Notes: generated from the letters alone by a model not told the origin. Positions 51,234 through 61,566 are shown, counted from the first letter of the stretch. The stretch is DNA of 64,000 nucleotides from LZORAL124-50-18 sp051208045 (GCA_051208045.1 JBPJFY010000001.1:1116001-1180000), one strand, 5' to 3'. Program-made: numbers and translations.

Positions 51234-52082
51234 CTAACTTTTGTTGAGTACTCTGCGTAAAGGGGACTCATTAACTCCCTGGGCAACGAAGCATTCAAAT
51301 TTGCTCGGGCAGTGCCGGGCAGCTTCTCTTGCTGCTGCTTCTTCCTGAAAGGGTGCGAATATGCATGCACCGGTTCCAGTTAGTTTTGCTCTTCCGAATT
51401 GGCCAAGCCAATTCAGTGCTTGCCCAACTTCAGGATATTCCTTCCTGACAACATCTTCACAATCGTTCCGAAGCGTTGTTGCTTCTCCCTCAAGAGCGGG
51501 CGCTATTTTCAACTTTGGGGTGTCTCTTGTCAACCCTTTGTTTGAAAAAATTTTTCCTGTGTTTACCTGACATCCAGGCTGGACGACGAGGTACCAAATC
51601 TCTGGCATTTCGATCGTGGTTAACTGTTCCCCGACGCCTTCTCCCCAGGCGGTTCTGCCTCGAACGAATACGGGTACGTCCGCGCCGAGGGATAATCCAA
51701 TGGCTGCCAGCTGGTCCTCGTTCAGCCCGGTTTGCCAGAGCTTGTTCAGGCCGATGAGCGCTGTCGCTGCGTTGCTGCTGCCGCCGCCGAGCCCGCCTCC
51801 CATAGGGAGATGCTTGTCAACCTGGATCATGGCTCCCTGCGTGCAGCCTGTGGCCTGCTGCAATGCAGTTGCCGCCTTATGCACCAGATTATCGTATTCA
51901 GGTACGCCGGGAAGCAGTGGAGCTACGGATAGGTAGTCACTGTCTTTGAAGTGCAGTGTGTCACCATAGTCAAGAATTTGGAACAGTGTTTGTAGTTCGT
52001 GGTAGCCATCTGGCCGTCGACCATTGATGTGCAAAAACAGATTGATCTTACAGGGTGAAGGTAAACTGAAAGGCGCACTCAT
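51234..52082 (-). CDS. ispE: 4-Diphosphocytidyl-2-C-methyl-D-erythritol kinase
   Basis: A 282-residue GHMP kinase of the MEP isoprenoid pathway. The ATP loop MGGGLGGGSSNAATAL, the start SPCKINLFLHINGRRPDGYH and the C-terminal GTGACIFAPF are all typical. The ATG at 52082 overlaps the lolB TGA as ATGA. Confidence 0.97.
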   Translation of the reverse strand: MSAPFSLPSPCKINLFLHINGRRPDGYHELQTLFQILDYGDTLHFKDSDYLSVAPLLPGVPEYDNLVHKAATALQQATGCTQGAMIQVDKHLPMGGGLGGGSSNAATALIGLNKLWQTGLNEDQLAAIGLSLGADVPVFVRGRTAWGEGVGEQLTTIEMPEIWYLVVQPGCQVNTGKIFSNKGLTRDTPKLKIAPALEGEATTLRNDCEDVVRKEYPEVGQALNWLGQFGRAKLTGTGACIFAPFQEEAAAREAARHCPSKFECFVAQGVNESPLRRVLNKS

Positions 52083-52738
52083 AACGGAGCCAGATCCCAA
52101 GTTTTTATGATGAGTGTAACTCTGTTCGATGATTGTGACAGCGTTACTTTCCCCGGAAGGTGGTGGTGGAGAATGCGCTGGTATTTACTCGCGGAGATTG
52201 TCCAGCCATCCTGGGTGATTTCTTCCGGGTTTCCGTCAGTGTCAAAACGGATCTGGTAGGGCTTGCCGGGAACGGGAATCGCTTTGATCCAGTAGGGAAT
52301 ATTCGCGAGAGGAATGTTCCAACCGGTTTGTTGGAGCAGGAGCTGCTGGGGCGCTTCAGAGTAAAGCGTTTCGCCTTCACTTGTTGTTATATAGAGTTCT
52401 TTATCGGTTCCCTGAAATACGGTCTTCCCCAGCCCCAGTATCGCAGACGACAGCACAACGTGGAACTGTGTGTTGTTTTGCTGCCACTGATTGATGACGG
52501 CAGAATCCGCTTGCTCTGTGGTTCGTACACCTATTTTCCCGGTGACGGACCAGGAGTCAACGGACTGAAGCATCTGCCACCGCTCAGGCCAGGTATCCAC
52601 ACCGCCATTGGGGGGCGCGCTAACGCGTGGAGGGGAAGTTGGCGGGGTGGTGGTGCACCCCGTTAATATCAGGCACGCAGTGAAGAATAGCTTCAACCAA
52701 ACCTTTCGAAGCGGGCCGGGAAACATCAAGCCAGTCAT
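52079..52738 (-). CDS. lolB: Outer-membrane lipoprotein LolB
   Basis: A 219-residue lipoprotein with signal FFTACLILTGC (lipobox Cys about residue 28) and the LolB core WQMLQSVDSWSVTGKIGVRT, with ISASKYQRILHHHLPGKVTL near the end. LolB inserts lipoproteins delivered by LolA into the outer membrane. It lies between the TPR gene (3-base gap) and ispE (4-base overlap). Confidence 0.95.
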   Translation of the reverse strand: MTGLMFPGPLRKVWLKLFFTACLILTGCTTTPPTSPPRVSAPPNGGVDTWPERWQMLQSVDSWSVTGKIGVRTTEQADSAVINQWQQNNTQFHVVLSSAILGLGKTVFQGTDKELYITTSEGETLYSEAPQQLLLQQTGWNIPLANIPYWIKAIPVPGKPYQIRFDTDGNPEEITQDGWTISASKYQRILHHHLPGKVTLSQSSNRVTLIIKTWDLAPL

Positions 52739-52741
52739 CGT

Positions 52742-54529
52742 TTAGAAGGAAATACCAAATCGCTTCAGCGTGTTTACAAGGATGCGGTGATCTTCATCTT
52801 TATTAAATGCTTTCTTCCAGATTTCTACCGCTTCACTTTTGCTGCCAGTAACCCAAAGTACCTCACCCAGGTGTGCTGCCACTTCCGGATCGGGAAACTT
52901 GGCATACGCACTTCTCAGATATTCCAGCGCCTGTTGTGTATCTCCCATTCGATAATAAACCCAGCCAAGGCTATCAATCACGGCTGGGCTGTCCGGATTC
53001 AACTTGGCGGCGCGGGAGATGAGTTCAAAGGCTTCAAGGTAACGATCCGTTTTGTCGGCAAGGGTGTAGCCAAGTGCGTTGAGCGCTACGGGATTGTCTG
53101 GCTCCAGCTCAAGTATCCTTCTAAGATCCATCTCCAGTTCGCCAATCCGGTCAAATCGATCCAGCAGCATGGCGCGTGCGTAGAGGAGCGCGGTATTGTC
53201 TGGGTGACGAATCAGGGCTTCGTTGGTTTTTTCCAGCGCTTTGTTGGTGTCTTTGAGTTCCAGCAGTACGTTGACTTCCACCTGCCAGTAGCCTTCTTCC
53301 TGGGATGGGTTGGCCTGTCGGAGTCTCGATAGATTTTCCAGTACTGCGTCCAGCTCACCGTCATTGGCACGCAGGAAGCTCGCCCGTGCCAGTGCGCTGA
53401 AGTAGTGGGTGCCACTGGTGATTTCCTGATAGTGGTTTATGGCTACTTCGCCATCGCCACGTTCATCGGCCATTCTGCCGAGGTAGAAGTGGGCTTCATT
53501 GGTGTGATGGCCGGCATCCAGCAGCTCCTGCATTTCTCTGGCGGTCGTTTCTTTGTCGCCCAGTTCGAGTGACACGAGCGCATGCGCCAGCTTCAGGCTG
53601 GGAATATCTGGATACCTCTTGACCAGTTTGCGGTATTCTTCTTCAGAGCGCTCCAGGTTGCCATCATCGATGAGCATTCGCGCGTACAGGGTCGCCAGTT
53701 TTCGGTTGTCAGGAAAGTCGCGAGTAGACTCTCCGAGCAACGCAAGAGACTCTTTGATGCGCCCCAGATCGTAGAGCAGAGTCGCCTTCAATAGGAGGCC
53801 GAGCTGGAATTCCGAATCACGGTTCAGGTAGCGATTGATGATTGTGAGTGCTTCCTTGTGCTGGCCACGCGTACGACTCACCAACGCATAACCATAACCA
53901 ATTTCCTTGTTTTCCGGATACTTCCCGGCTAGCTCTTTATACAGCGTAAGTAGTGTATTCTGCTCGGTTTCTGTGAGTGTTTTTGCGTGCACCGCCAGGG
54001 CTTCAAAGTCTGCATTGCCACCTAGGACGTGAATGCGCTCCATATGGGCGACGGCTTTTTCAAAATCGTTGGCCTGAATGCTCTGAAAGGCCAATATCTG
54101 ATGGGGCTCGATGGCATCAGGCTCCACCTCCAGCCAGGTTTTCCCTAATTCACTGAGTGCATTATTGGCCTTCAGAAACTGAGCAACCTGAACAGCGCGC
54201 CGGATTACCCCGAGATCCTTGGTTTTTTGCGCCTGCTGAACATAGTTGAGTAACGAGATATCGAAACGGCTGCGCTGACCTGCAATTTCAGCACTGAGCA
54301 GGGCATAGAGTGTCTCCGGTGAAAAATCGCCCTCTTTTTTTTCTGGTTTGGTTTGAGCGGGAGCGATTTCCTCGGGCTGGACATTCGACGCAGGTTCGAC
54401 CGCCTGATTCAGGGTTGTGCAGGCAGAGATCAAAAAAGAGAGCAACAGGCCGAGCAATGTTTGACAGATAAAACGTGGCGACCGATGAGTTTTACGACAA
54501 TCGATCCACGTAAGTGGGCTTCTTGGCAA
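52742..54529 (-). CDS. TPR-repeat lipoprotein
   Basis: A 595-residue protein. An N-terminal lipoprotein signal (LLLSFLISACTT) precedes a proline/glutamate-rich linker and about ten TPR-like helix pairs, with clear ones at PVALNALGYTLADKTDRYLE and AVIDSLGWVYYRMGDTQQAL. It is the usual neighbour of lolB and divergent from hemA in gammaproteobacteria. It probably acts as a periplasmic scaffold at the outer membrane. Confidence 0.9.
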   Translation of the reverse strand: MPRSPLTWIDCRKTHRSPRFICQTLLGLLLSFLISACTTLNQAVEPASNVQPEEIAPAQTKPEKKEGDFSPETLYALLSAEIAGQRSRFDISLLNYVQQAQKTKDLGVIRRAVQVAQFLKANNALSELGKTWLEVEPDAIEPHQILAFQSIQANDFEKAVAHMERIHVLGGNADFEALAVHAKTLTETEQNTLLTLYKELAGKYPENKEIGYGYALVSRTRGQHKEALTIINRYLNRDSEFQLGLLLKATLLYDLGRIKESLALLGESTRDFPDNRKLATLYARMLIDDGNLERSEEEYRKLVKRYPDIPSLKLAHALVSLELGDKETTAREMQELLDAGHHTNEAHFYLGRMADERGDGEVAINHYQEITSGTHYFSALARASFLRANDGELDAVLENLSRLRQANPSQEEGYWQVEVNVLLELKDTNKALEKTNEALIRHPDNTALLYARAMLLDRFDRIGELEMDLRRILELEPDNPVALNALGYTLADKTDRYLEAFELISRAAKLNPDSPAVIDSLGWVYYRMGDTQQALEYLRSAYAKFPDPEVAAHLGEVLWVTGSKSEAVEIWKKAFNKDEDHRILVNTLKRFGISF

Positions 54530-54726
54530 GACTTTTCCCCTTGCTGCTTGATTGGATAATGCGTCACTGACAAGTAATAGGATAGTCGAGTTATATCCAG
54601 TTTTTTCATTAATGTCGAGTAATATTCTGGCGATAGTTTGCTTAAATTGACATATGCGGCTGGCAAGCGATGGTCAGTAAAGGTAAAATTGCGCGCTTGC
54701 CGTTATTGGGAAAATTTATTGGGTCT

Positions 54727-56019
54727 ATGGCGTTACTGGCACTGGGAATCAATCATAAAACTGCTTCGGTGGATGTACGAGGAAAAGTGGCTTTTTCACC
54801 GGAAAGGCTGCGGGAAGCTCTTCAGCAGGCGCAGGGTGTTTCTCACGTGCACGAGGTGGCAATTCTGTCTACCTGTAATCGAACGGAGCTCTATTGTGCC
54901 GCTGAAGAGGCGGGTGGAGATGCGTTGATTTCCTGGCTGGGGCGCTACCACAATGTGGATGTGGGCGAGTTGCAGAAGTGCAGTTATGCGCTGTGGGATG
55001 AAGATGCGGCGCGGCATATGATGGGGGTGGCAAGTGGCCTGGACTCCTTGATTCTTGGTGAGCCGCAGATTTTGGGGCAGCTGAAAACGGCGTACAGTCT
55101 TGCTCGGGAAGCCAACACGATGGGGTCCCTGCTTGGGCGGTTGTTCGAGCAGTCGTTCTCAGTGGCCAAGCGTGTGCGAACGGATACCGCTATCGGTGAA
55201 AACCCGGTGTCAGTGGCCTATGCAGCGGTGAGCCTGGCCGGGCACATTTTCTCTGATATGCCAAAAAATCGAGCGCTGCTTATCGGCGCGGGTGAAACCA
55301 TCGAATTAGTGGCCCGCCATCTCTACGAAGTTGGTGTGCGTGATATCACCGTTGCGAACCGTACGCTGGCTCGCGCAGAAGTATTGGCCGATGAGTTTGG
55401 CGGCAAGGCTATTCTGCTGTCTGAGATTCCCGACAATCTTCCTCATGCTGATATCGTTATTGCATCAACAGCAAGCCCCTTGCCCATTCTCGGGAAAGGA
55501 GCGGTGGAGCGAGCGCTGAAAATTCGGAAGCACCGGCCGGTATTCATGGTGGATATAGCGGTTCCCCGGGATATCGAACCACAGGTGGCTGATCTCGATG
55601 ATGTCTATTTGTATACGGTTGATGACCTGCAAAAGGTAATTGACGAAAACATCAAATCTCGGGAAGGCGCTGCCGAAGAAGCCCGCCATCTTGTGGCGAG
55701 TGGCGCTGCCGAATTTATGTCCTCTTTGCGAGAGCGGACTGTGGTGTCTGTACTCAAGCAGTTTCGCGGCAGTGCTCAGACGATCTCAACCACTGAGTTA
55801 CAGAAAGCCATGCGGGCGCTGAGTTCCGGGACGGACCCCGAAAAAGTGCTGACTTCGCTAGCACACTCACTGACAAACAAACTGATTCATGCGCCTACTG
55901 TACAGGTGCGCAAGGCAGCTGCGGATGGGCGCGATGAAGTCGCCGACTGGCTGTCATACCTTTATGACTTGCAGGCGCAGGAGCAGTCTCTGGATGCCGC
56001 GCCTCGCAAGGAACCTTAA
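54727..56019 (+). CDS. hemA: Glutamyl-tRNA reductase
   Basis: A 430-residue enzyme that reduces Glu-tRNA to glutamate-1-semialdehyde, the first step of C5 tetrapyrrole synthesis. The start MALLALGINHKTA, the nucleophile in STCNRTELYC (about Cys50) and the NADPH loop ALLIGAGETIELVARHL are present. The ATG at 54727 matches related proteins; the open frame extends upstream to 54670. It supplies precursor to the B12 and haem that the mutase and electron carriers need. Confidence 0.97.
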   Translation: MALLALGINHKTASVDVRGKVAFSPERLREALQQAQGVSHVHEVAILSTCNRTELYCAAEEAGGDALISWLGRYHNVDVGELQKCSYALWDEDAARHMMGVASGLDSLILGEPQILGQLKTAYSLAREANTMGSLLGRLFEQSFSVAKRVRTDTAIGENPVSVAYAAVSLAGHIFSDMPKNRALLIGAGETIELVARHLYEVGVRDITVANRTLARAEVLADEFGGKAILLSEIPDNLPHADIVIASTASPLPILGKGAVERALKIRKHRPVFMVDIAVPRDIEPQVADLDDVYLYTVDDLQKVIDENIKSREGAAEEARHLVASGAAEFMSSLRERTVVSVLKQFRGSAQTISTTELQKAMRALSSGTDPEKVLTSLAHSLTNKLIHAPTVQVRKAAADGRDEVADWLSYLYDLQAQEQSLDAAPRKEP

Positions 56020-56066
56020 CATCTCTACTGCCCGGGCATTGCCTTGGTCGTCTCTGGTAAACATCC

Positions 56067-57152
56067 ATGAAAGAATCGATTCGAATTAAGTTGCAGAATA
56101 TTGCGGAGCGATACGAAGAGTTGGCGCGCCTGCTGAGCGATGCCCAGGTAATTGCGGATCAAAACAAGTTTCGCTCGCTTTCGAAAGAGTACGCAGAACT
56201 GGAGCCTGTGGTGAAAGGCTATGAGCTTTTTGTGCAGACTGAGGATGATATCTCGGAAGCGAACGCGTTGATGAAAGATGCTGATCCTGAAATGCGGGCC
56301 ATGGCAGAGGAGGAGCTTGCAGACGCACAGGAGCGTCTTGCTTTGGAAGAGTTGAATCTGCAGAAGTTGCTTCTCCCAAAAGACCCTAACGACTCGCATA
56401 ACACGTTTCTGGAAATTCGCGCCGGGACCGGCGGAGACGAAGCGGCAATCTTTGCTGGTGACCTGTTTCGTATGTATTCAAAATATGCAGAGCAGAAACG
56501 ATGGCGGGTTGAAGTCATCAGCTCTAATGCTGGTGAGCATGGCGGGTATAAAGAGATTATTTGTCGTGTGGAAGGTAACGATGTCTATGCCAATCTGAAG
56601 TTTGAATCCGGAGCACACCGTGTACAGCGCGTGCCGGAAACCGAGTCACAAGGGCGAATTCACACGTCTGCCTGCACCGTTGCTGTGATGCCGGAAGCGG
56701 ACTCGTTGGAAGAGGTAGATATTAACAAGGCCGATCTTAGAATCGATACCTTTCGAGCTTCTGGTGCGGGGGGGCAGCATGTTAACAAAACGGAATCTGC
56801 CATCCGTCTCACACACCTGCCGACCGGGATTGTTGTTGAATGTCAGGATGAGCGTTCCCAGCATAAAAATAAAGCACGGGCGATGTCTCTGTTGCAGGCA
56901 AGAATCCAGAATGCCCAGCAGGAAGCCCAGGCAAAGGATCAGGCAGAAACCCGTCGTAACCTGGTCGGCTCCGGGGATCGATCCGAGCGCATACGAACGT
57001 ATAATTTCCCCCAGGGTAGGGTGACCGATCATCGTATCAATCTGACCTTGTATAAGCTGGACGAGGTAATGGAAGGCAGTCTGGAGTCGGTCATTCAGCC
57101 GCTGATCAATGAGCATCAGGCGGATATGCTCGCCACCCTCTCGGATGGCTGA
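56067..57152 (+). CDS. prfA: Peptide chain release factor 1
   Basis: A 361-residue class I release factor. The GGQ loop GAGGQHVNKTESA is near residue 230, HRVQRVPETESQGRIHTSA precedes it, and RTYNFPQGRVTDHRI is near the C-terminus. Recognises UAA/UAG. Overlaps prmC, whose product methylates the GGQ glutamine. Confidence 0.98.
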   Translation: MKESIRIKLQNIAERYEELARLLSDAQVIADQNKFRSLSKEYAELEPVVKGYELFVQTEDDISEANALMKDADPEMRAMAEEELADAQERLALEELNLQKLLLPKDPNDSHNTFLEIRAGTGGDEAAIFAGDLFRMYSKYAEQKRWRVEVISSNAGEHGGYKEIICRVEGNDVYANLKFESGAHRVQRVPETESQGRIHTSACTVAVMPEADSLEEVDINKADLRIDTFRASGAGGQHVNKTESAIRLTHLPTGIVVECQDERSQHKNKARAMSLLQARIQNAQQEAQAKDQAETRRNLVGSGDRSERIRTYNFPQGRVTDHRINLTLYKLDEVMEGSLESVIQPLINEHQADMLATLSDG

Positions 57153-58014
57153 TGTTGTTGCAACAATGAACATTGGTGAACTGCTGCGTTCAACGCGTCT
57201 CCCTGAATCCGAAACCCCGGCCTTGGATCTGGAGTTGCTGCTCGGGCATGTGCTCGGGCGTGACCGCACTTACCTTTATACCTGGCCGGACAAGGTGCTG
57301 AACGAGCAGGAACTGGTGGCATTCCGGCAGCTGGTAAGCAAACGGGCGCAAGGGGTGCCGGTGGCGCACTTGGTCGGGTCAAGGGACTTTTGGACTTTGA
57401 CCTTGGCGGTTTCAGACAAAACATTGATTCCTCGGCCGGATACGGAAACGCTGGTTCAAGCCGTGCTGGATCGGGTGGGCATGCACAGTGGATCAGGTGC
57501 GGCCGTTGAACGCCTCCTGGATTTGGGGACGGGAACGGGAGCTATTGCCTTGGCGCTCGCGAAAGAAATGCCGCAGGTAGAGATCGTTGGTGTGGATTAT
57601 GATGAAGAAATTGTCCAGCTGGCGGATAACAATGCCGCGCGGAATCAGATAAACAACTGTACTTTTCTGGTCAGTGACTGGTTCAGCAATCTAGCGGGCC
57701 GAACTTTCACAGTGATCGTGTCCAATCCGCCCTATATCGAATCGGGTGATCCCCACTTGCGTCAGGGGGATCTGCGCTATGAACCCGCATCAGCGCTGGT
57801 TTCAGGAGAGGATGGTTTGGCGGATATACGACGGATTATTGTCGGCAGTCGTACCCATCTTGCTCCCAAAGGGTATCTGTTTTTAGAGCACGGGTACAAT
57901 CAATCGCTCGCCGTGCAGGCATTATTGGAAGAGGCGGGATTCAGCGATGTCGGCTCCATTCAAGATTTGGGTGGGCATCCCCGAGTGACCTGCGGGCAGT
58001 GGAAGGGAAAATAG
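57145..58014 (+). CDS. prmC: Release-factor glutamine methyltransferase
   Basis: A 289-residue SAM methyltransferase. The motif LLDLGTGTGAIALALAKEMP and the catalytic NPPY in VSNPPYIESGDPHLRQ are present. It methylates the GGQ glutamine of release factors 1 and 2. The ATG at 57145 overlaps the end of prfA; MNIGELLRS at 57166 is an alternative start that fits E. coli PrmC length slightly better. Confidence 0.95.
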   Translation: MADVVATMNIGELLRSTRLPESETPALDLELLLGHVLGRDRTYLYTWPDKVLNEQELVAFRQLVSKRAQGVPVAHLVGSRDFWTLTLAVSDKTLIPRPDTETLVQAVLDRVGMHSGSGAAVERLLDLGTGTGAIALALAKEMPQVEIVGVDYDEEIVQLADNNAARNQINNCTFLVSDWFSNLAGRTFTVIVSNPPYIESGDPHLRQGDLRYEPASALVSGEDGLADIRRIIVGSRTHLAPKGYLFLEHGYNQSLAVQALLEEAGFSDVGSIQDLGGHPRVTCGQWKGK

Positions 58015-58015
58015 A

Positions 58016-58780
58016 ATGAAAGAACTTACTGACGAGCAACTGCTGCGGTATAACCGTCAAATTATGTTACCTGCGATGGATTATCGTGGGCAGCAGGCGT
58101 TGTTGGCGAGTCGGGTGCTCATCGTCGGTCTTGGTGGCCTGGGTTGCCCGGTGGCACTGTATCTGGCTTCATCAGGCATTGGTCACCTGACACTGATTGA
58201 TGGAGATCGAGTTGAAATCAGTAATCTGCAACGTCAAATTGCCCATTCGGTTACCTCCATCGGCCAATTCAAGTCGGAGTCTGCCCGTGAGGCGATCGCC
58301 CGCATCAATCCTGATGTTGATGTTGTTTGTGTGAATCAGTTTGCCGACGAGCAGTGCCTGAATAATCTGTTGCCGGATGTAGATTTGGTGGTGGATTGCA
58401 CCGACAATTTCGATGTGCGATTCTTGCTCAATCGGGTTTCCTATGCGCACGCTAAACCGTTGGTGTCTGGTGCGGCAATTCGCATGGAAGGGCAGGTGTC
58501 TGTTTATGACTTTCGACAGTCGGAGTCACCCTGCTATGCCTGTTTGTATCCGCCGGATGCGGCCAACGAAAATTTGACCTGTTCGGAAGCGGGTGTGCTT
58601 TCACCGTTGGTGGGAATTATCGGTACAGTACAGGCGATGGAAGCGGTAAAGGTTCTGGCTGGCATGGGCGGATCTTTGGCCGGGAGGCTGCTGTTACTGG
58701 ATGCGTTAACCATGCAATGGCGGCAGCTCCGGCTCAATAAAGATCCCAAATGCGAGGTCTGTGGTCAATCCAACGCCTAA
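58016..58780 (+). CDS. moeB: Molybdopterin-synthase adenylyltransferase (MoeB/ThiF/HesA)
   Basis: A 254-residue E1-like protein with the nucleotide loop VLIVGLGGLGCPVALYLASS, the RYNRQIMLP start and a C-terminal CEVCG zinc pair complementing CYACLYPP. It adenylates the C-terminus of MoaD or a ThiS-like sulfur carrier. It starts one base after the prmC stop. No molybdopterin gene is in the window, so a ThiF/HesA role cannot be excluded. Confidence 0.88.
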   Translation: MKELTDEQLLRYNRQIMLPAMDYRGQQALLASRVLIVGLGGLGCPVALYLASSGIGHLTLIDGDRVEISNLQRQIAHSVTSIGQFKSESAREAIARINPDVDVVCVNQFADEQCLNNLLPDVDLVVDCTDNFDVRFLLNRVSYAHAKPLVSGAAIRMEGQVSVYDFRQSESPCYACLYPPDAANENLTCSEAGVLSPLVGIIGTVQAMEAVKVLAGMGGSLAGRLLLLDALTMQWRQLRLNKDPKCEVCGQSNA

Positions 58781-58794
58781 GGGTGAATGGCGTT

Positions 58795-60177
58795 CTATAA
58801 GTTCGCTTCAGCATACTCCGCCAGAATAGATCGAGGAACCCCCTGCAGATGCACATGGCCGCCATATTTGAAGCGCTTGAAACGTTCAGTGAGATAGGTT
58901 AATCCGGAGCTGGGCGGGCTGAGATAGGGAGTATCAATCTGAGCGAGGTTCCCCAGGCAAATAACTTTACTGCCGTTGCCGGCTCGCGTCACGATGGTTT
59001 TTATTTGATGCGGCGTTAAGTTCTGGCACTCATCAATAATAATAAGGCTGTGCTGGAAGCTTCGCCCGCGAATGTAATTCATTGACTTAAATTGAATGGG
59101 CACCTTGCTGAGGATATATTCGACGCTGCTGTGCGTATTTTCATCCTCTTCATGGAGCGCTTCGAGGTTGTCTGTGATCGCACCCAGCCAAGGTTCCATT
59201 TTCTCTGTCTCTGTGCCGGGTAAAAAGCCGATATCTTCATCCAATCCCTGAACACTCCGTGTTGCGATGATTCGTTTGTAGCGCTTGCTGGCCACAGTCA
59301 TTTCGATGGCGGCAGCCAGGGCGAGAATGGTTTTGCCGGACCCCGCAGCACCGCTCAAATTAACGAGGTGAATATCCGGGTCCATGAGCAGGTGTAGCGC
59401 GATGGCCTGATAAATATCTCTGGGCACCAAGCCCCAGGCTTCCTGATTCATCAGATCTTCTTTTGTCAGGTCCTGAATAATGAGGTGCTCATCATTGATG
59501 TCGCTCACTCTGCCGACGAAGCCCATTTCATCAAGGATAAACTCGTTGATGTTGAGTTTTTCCAGGTTGCTATTTTTTGGCAGGATGTGCTCTGTGATGC
59601 CTTCGCGCTGTATGGTTTCTACTTTCTCTATCGACTCCCAAAAGGAATTTTCGAACTCCGTGTACCCTTTGGGCAGGAGGTCTACATCATCTACGAGCTG
59701 ATCGTTATGGTAGTCCTGCGCCTCAACCCCAAAGCCTCGTGCTTTCAGTCGCATATTGATGTCTTTGCTGACAAGGATGACCTGCTTGCTTTTATGAATC
59801 GCCTGAAGGTTCACCACGCTATTGATGATTTTGTTGTCGTTCAGGTTCTCGGGCAAGTGGGGGATGTTGTTGATCTCTGTGTTCATCAGAATGGAAATCG
59901 TGCCCAGCGGTTCGGCTTTTTCCCCTCGTTTGATCGGAACGCCTTTTTCAATCTGTTTCGGCGAGGCGTCGCCCAATATGCCATCAATCATGCGGATCGC
60001 CTGGCGACAATCTGCTGCGATGGTTTGTTTGCCGGTTTTCAGTTTATCGAGCTCTTCGAGCACGATCATAGGGACGATGACTTGGTGTTCTTCAAACTTC
60101 TGTATGGCACTGGGATCATGTATGAGTACATTGGTGTCTAGGACGTAAATCTTTTTTTGCGCCTTGGATGCTGCCAT
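58795..60177 (-). CDS. PhoH-family protein with an N-terminal PIN domain
   Basis: A 460-residue PIN-PhoH2-type protein. The N-terminal PIN nuclease has KIYVLDTNVLIHDPSA and an Asp in ILVSKDINMRLKARG; the C-terminal PhoH ATPase has LSGAAGSGKTILALAAAIEM and IIIDECQNLTPHQIKTIVTR. Such proteins act as RNA-processing ATPases. It is convergent with moeB. Confidence 0.93.
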   Translation of the reverse strand: MAASKAQKKIYVLDTNVLIHDPSAIQKFEEHQVIVPMIVLEELDKLKTGKQTIAADCRQAIRMIDGILGDASPKQIEKGVPIKRGEKAEPLGTISILMNTEINNIPHLPENLNDNKIINSVVNLQAIHKSKQVILVSKDINMRLKARGFGVEAQDYHNDQLVDDVDLLPKGYTEFENSFWESIEKVETIQREGITEHILPKNSNLEKLNINEFILDEMGFVGRVSDINDEHLIIQDLTKEDLMNQEAWGLVPRDIYQAIALHLLMDPDIHLVNLSGAAGSGKTILALAAAIEMTVASKRYKRIIATRSVQGLDEDIGFLPGTETEKMEPWLGAITDNLEALHEEDENTHSSVEYILSKVPIQFKSMNYIRGRSFQHSLIIIDECQNLTPHQIKTIVTRAGNGSKVICLGNLAQIDTPYLSPPSSGLTYLTERFKRFKYGGHVHLQGVPRSILAEYAEANL

Positions 60178-60267
60178 GTATTAACCCTTGCGTAGTGATC
60201 GTTTTTTTATTTTATTATGCAGAATGTTCAGAGGAATGCCAGCAGCGTGCACAGAAGGCGTGGAAAG

Positions 60268-60939
60268 TTATTTTTGGGAAAGGACTAATGCGCCTGTCCA
60301 CAGCGATTGCAGTGCGTATTTGATTTCCTGGGAAAAATCCGGCGAGATGGTACGAAACTCGGGTTGTTGCATCATTGGTTTCACCTTGTCCGGCCAATTC
60401 TGCATCTGCCATAAACCAATGATGATCGCATTGGTATTTAACAATAGACGATTACCCTGATCACGGCTGAGCGAGGGGAATTGGTGAGTCAGATTGTCAC
60501 AAATTGTCTGCATTTCCCGGATAAGCATGCGTTTGAACTCCGCAATAATTGCGGTGTCCACATTTTTCTCGATGACCGAATTTGCCATGCTGGAGAGTGG
60601 CATAAAGGTCGGGTGTATCGCAGTGAATTGTTCGAACAGCGAAATAAGCTCCCGGATGATGGTGGACTCGTCAGCGCTGGACTCAATGAGCGTTGCGATC
60701 TCTTGAAGGAGTGCTTGATACTGCGTCGCGAGTATTTCGAGAAAGATCTCTTCCTTGGTTTTGAAATACAGGTAAACGGTGCCTTTTGCCAAACCAGCTG
60801 CTTTGGCGATGTTGATCACGGACGGCAGGTCGGCAGGGTCAGCAGCGAAAAGACCCTGGGCAGCCTCAAGAATCGACTGTTTTCGTAAGGCTTTTTCGTT
60901 GTCGTCGATTGCGCGTAGGCGGTGGGTAAAGCATCTCAA
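60268..60939 (-). CDS. TetR-family regulator
   Basis: A 223-residue repressor-type protein. HTH: LPSVINIAKAAGLAKGTVYLYFKTKEEIF (about residues 38-66 in all). The C-terminal region is not assigned. An adjacent target is not obvious, as its neighbours are PhoH and a CBS protein. Confidence 0.88.
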   Translation of the reverse strand: MRCFTHRLRAIDDNEKALRKQSILEAAQGLFAADPADLPSVINIAKAAGLAKGTVYLYFKTKEEIFLEILATQYQALLQEIATLIESSADESTIIRELISLFEQFTAIHPTFMPLSSMANSVIEKNVDTAIIAEFKRMLIREMQTICDNLTHQFPSLSRDQGNRLLLNTNAIIIGLWQMQNWPDKVKPMMQQPEFRTISPDFSQEIKYALQSLWTGALVLSQK

Positions 60940-61029
60940 GGATTTTATCCCTTCTGGTGGGTAAAAATAACTCGACCTGAAGACTCTAACTCAGAACGCA
61001 TAAGGTCAGCGCTTTGAGTAAAATTGGGC

Positions 61030-61509
61030 TCAAGCGGGTTGTTCGACGGGAATCTCTACGATCAATTTGAGCAAATCGTAGGTGGTGATGATCCCGGAGA
61101 CTTTTCCATGTTGAGTAACGAAAATGCGATGCAGGTGTTCCTCCATCATTTGACGAGCCACCTCCTGAATGGTCGTGGTCTCCTCAACAGAAAATACGAT
61201 GGGGCTCATGATGTCTCGCACTTCGACCGGAGTTTTCTGCATTTCTTCGAAAATGAACATGCGAAGTCGGCGCGCTTCTTTCTGCTCGTCTTCTGTCATG
61301 TTCTTTTCGTAGTCGGTAGAGGGCGCATTAAAATGGAAATCTGCGACATCTTTTAGCGTGGCGATGCCAATAATTTCGCCTTCGGCATCAATCACCGGAC
61401 TGCCTGAGATCTCATTGTCAGAACAAAAGCGGGCAAATTGTTGCATTGTCCAGTCCTCAGGCACAGACTTGACGTGAGGGGTCATGATATCCCTGGCATA
61501 TTTTTCCAT
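61030..61509 (-). CDS. CBS-pair protein
   Basis: A 159-residue protein of two CBS domains: ARDIMTPHVKSVPEDWTMQQ with SPVIDAEGEIIGIATLKD, then VRDIMSPIVFSVEETTTIQE with HRIFVTQHGKVSGIITTYD. It has no other domain and would bind adenine nucleotides. Confidence 0.92.
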   Translation of the reverse strand: MEKYARDIMTPHVKSVPEDWTMQQFARFCSDNEISGSPVIDAEGEIIGIATLKDVADFHFNAPSTDYEKNMTEDEQKEARRLRMFIFEEMQKTPVEVRDIMSPIVFSVEETTTIQEVARQMMEEHLHRIFVTQHGKVSGIITTYDLLKLIVEIPVEQPA

Positions 61510-61566
61510 AATAATGCACCTTCCGCGATGAGATTCCTGGCTAATTGCCCGCTATTTTAGTCTCGC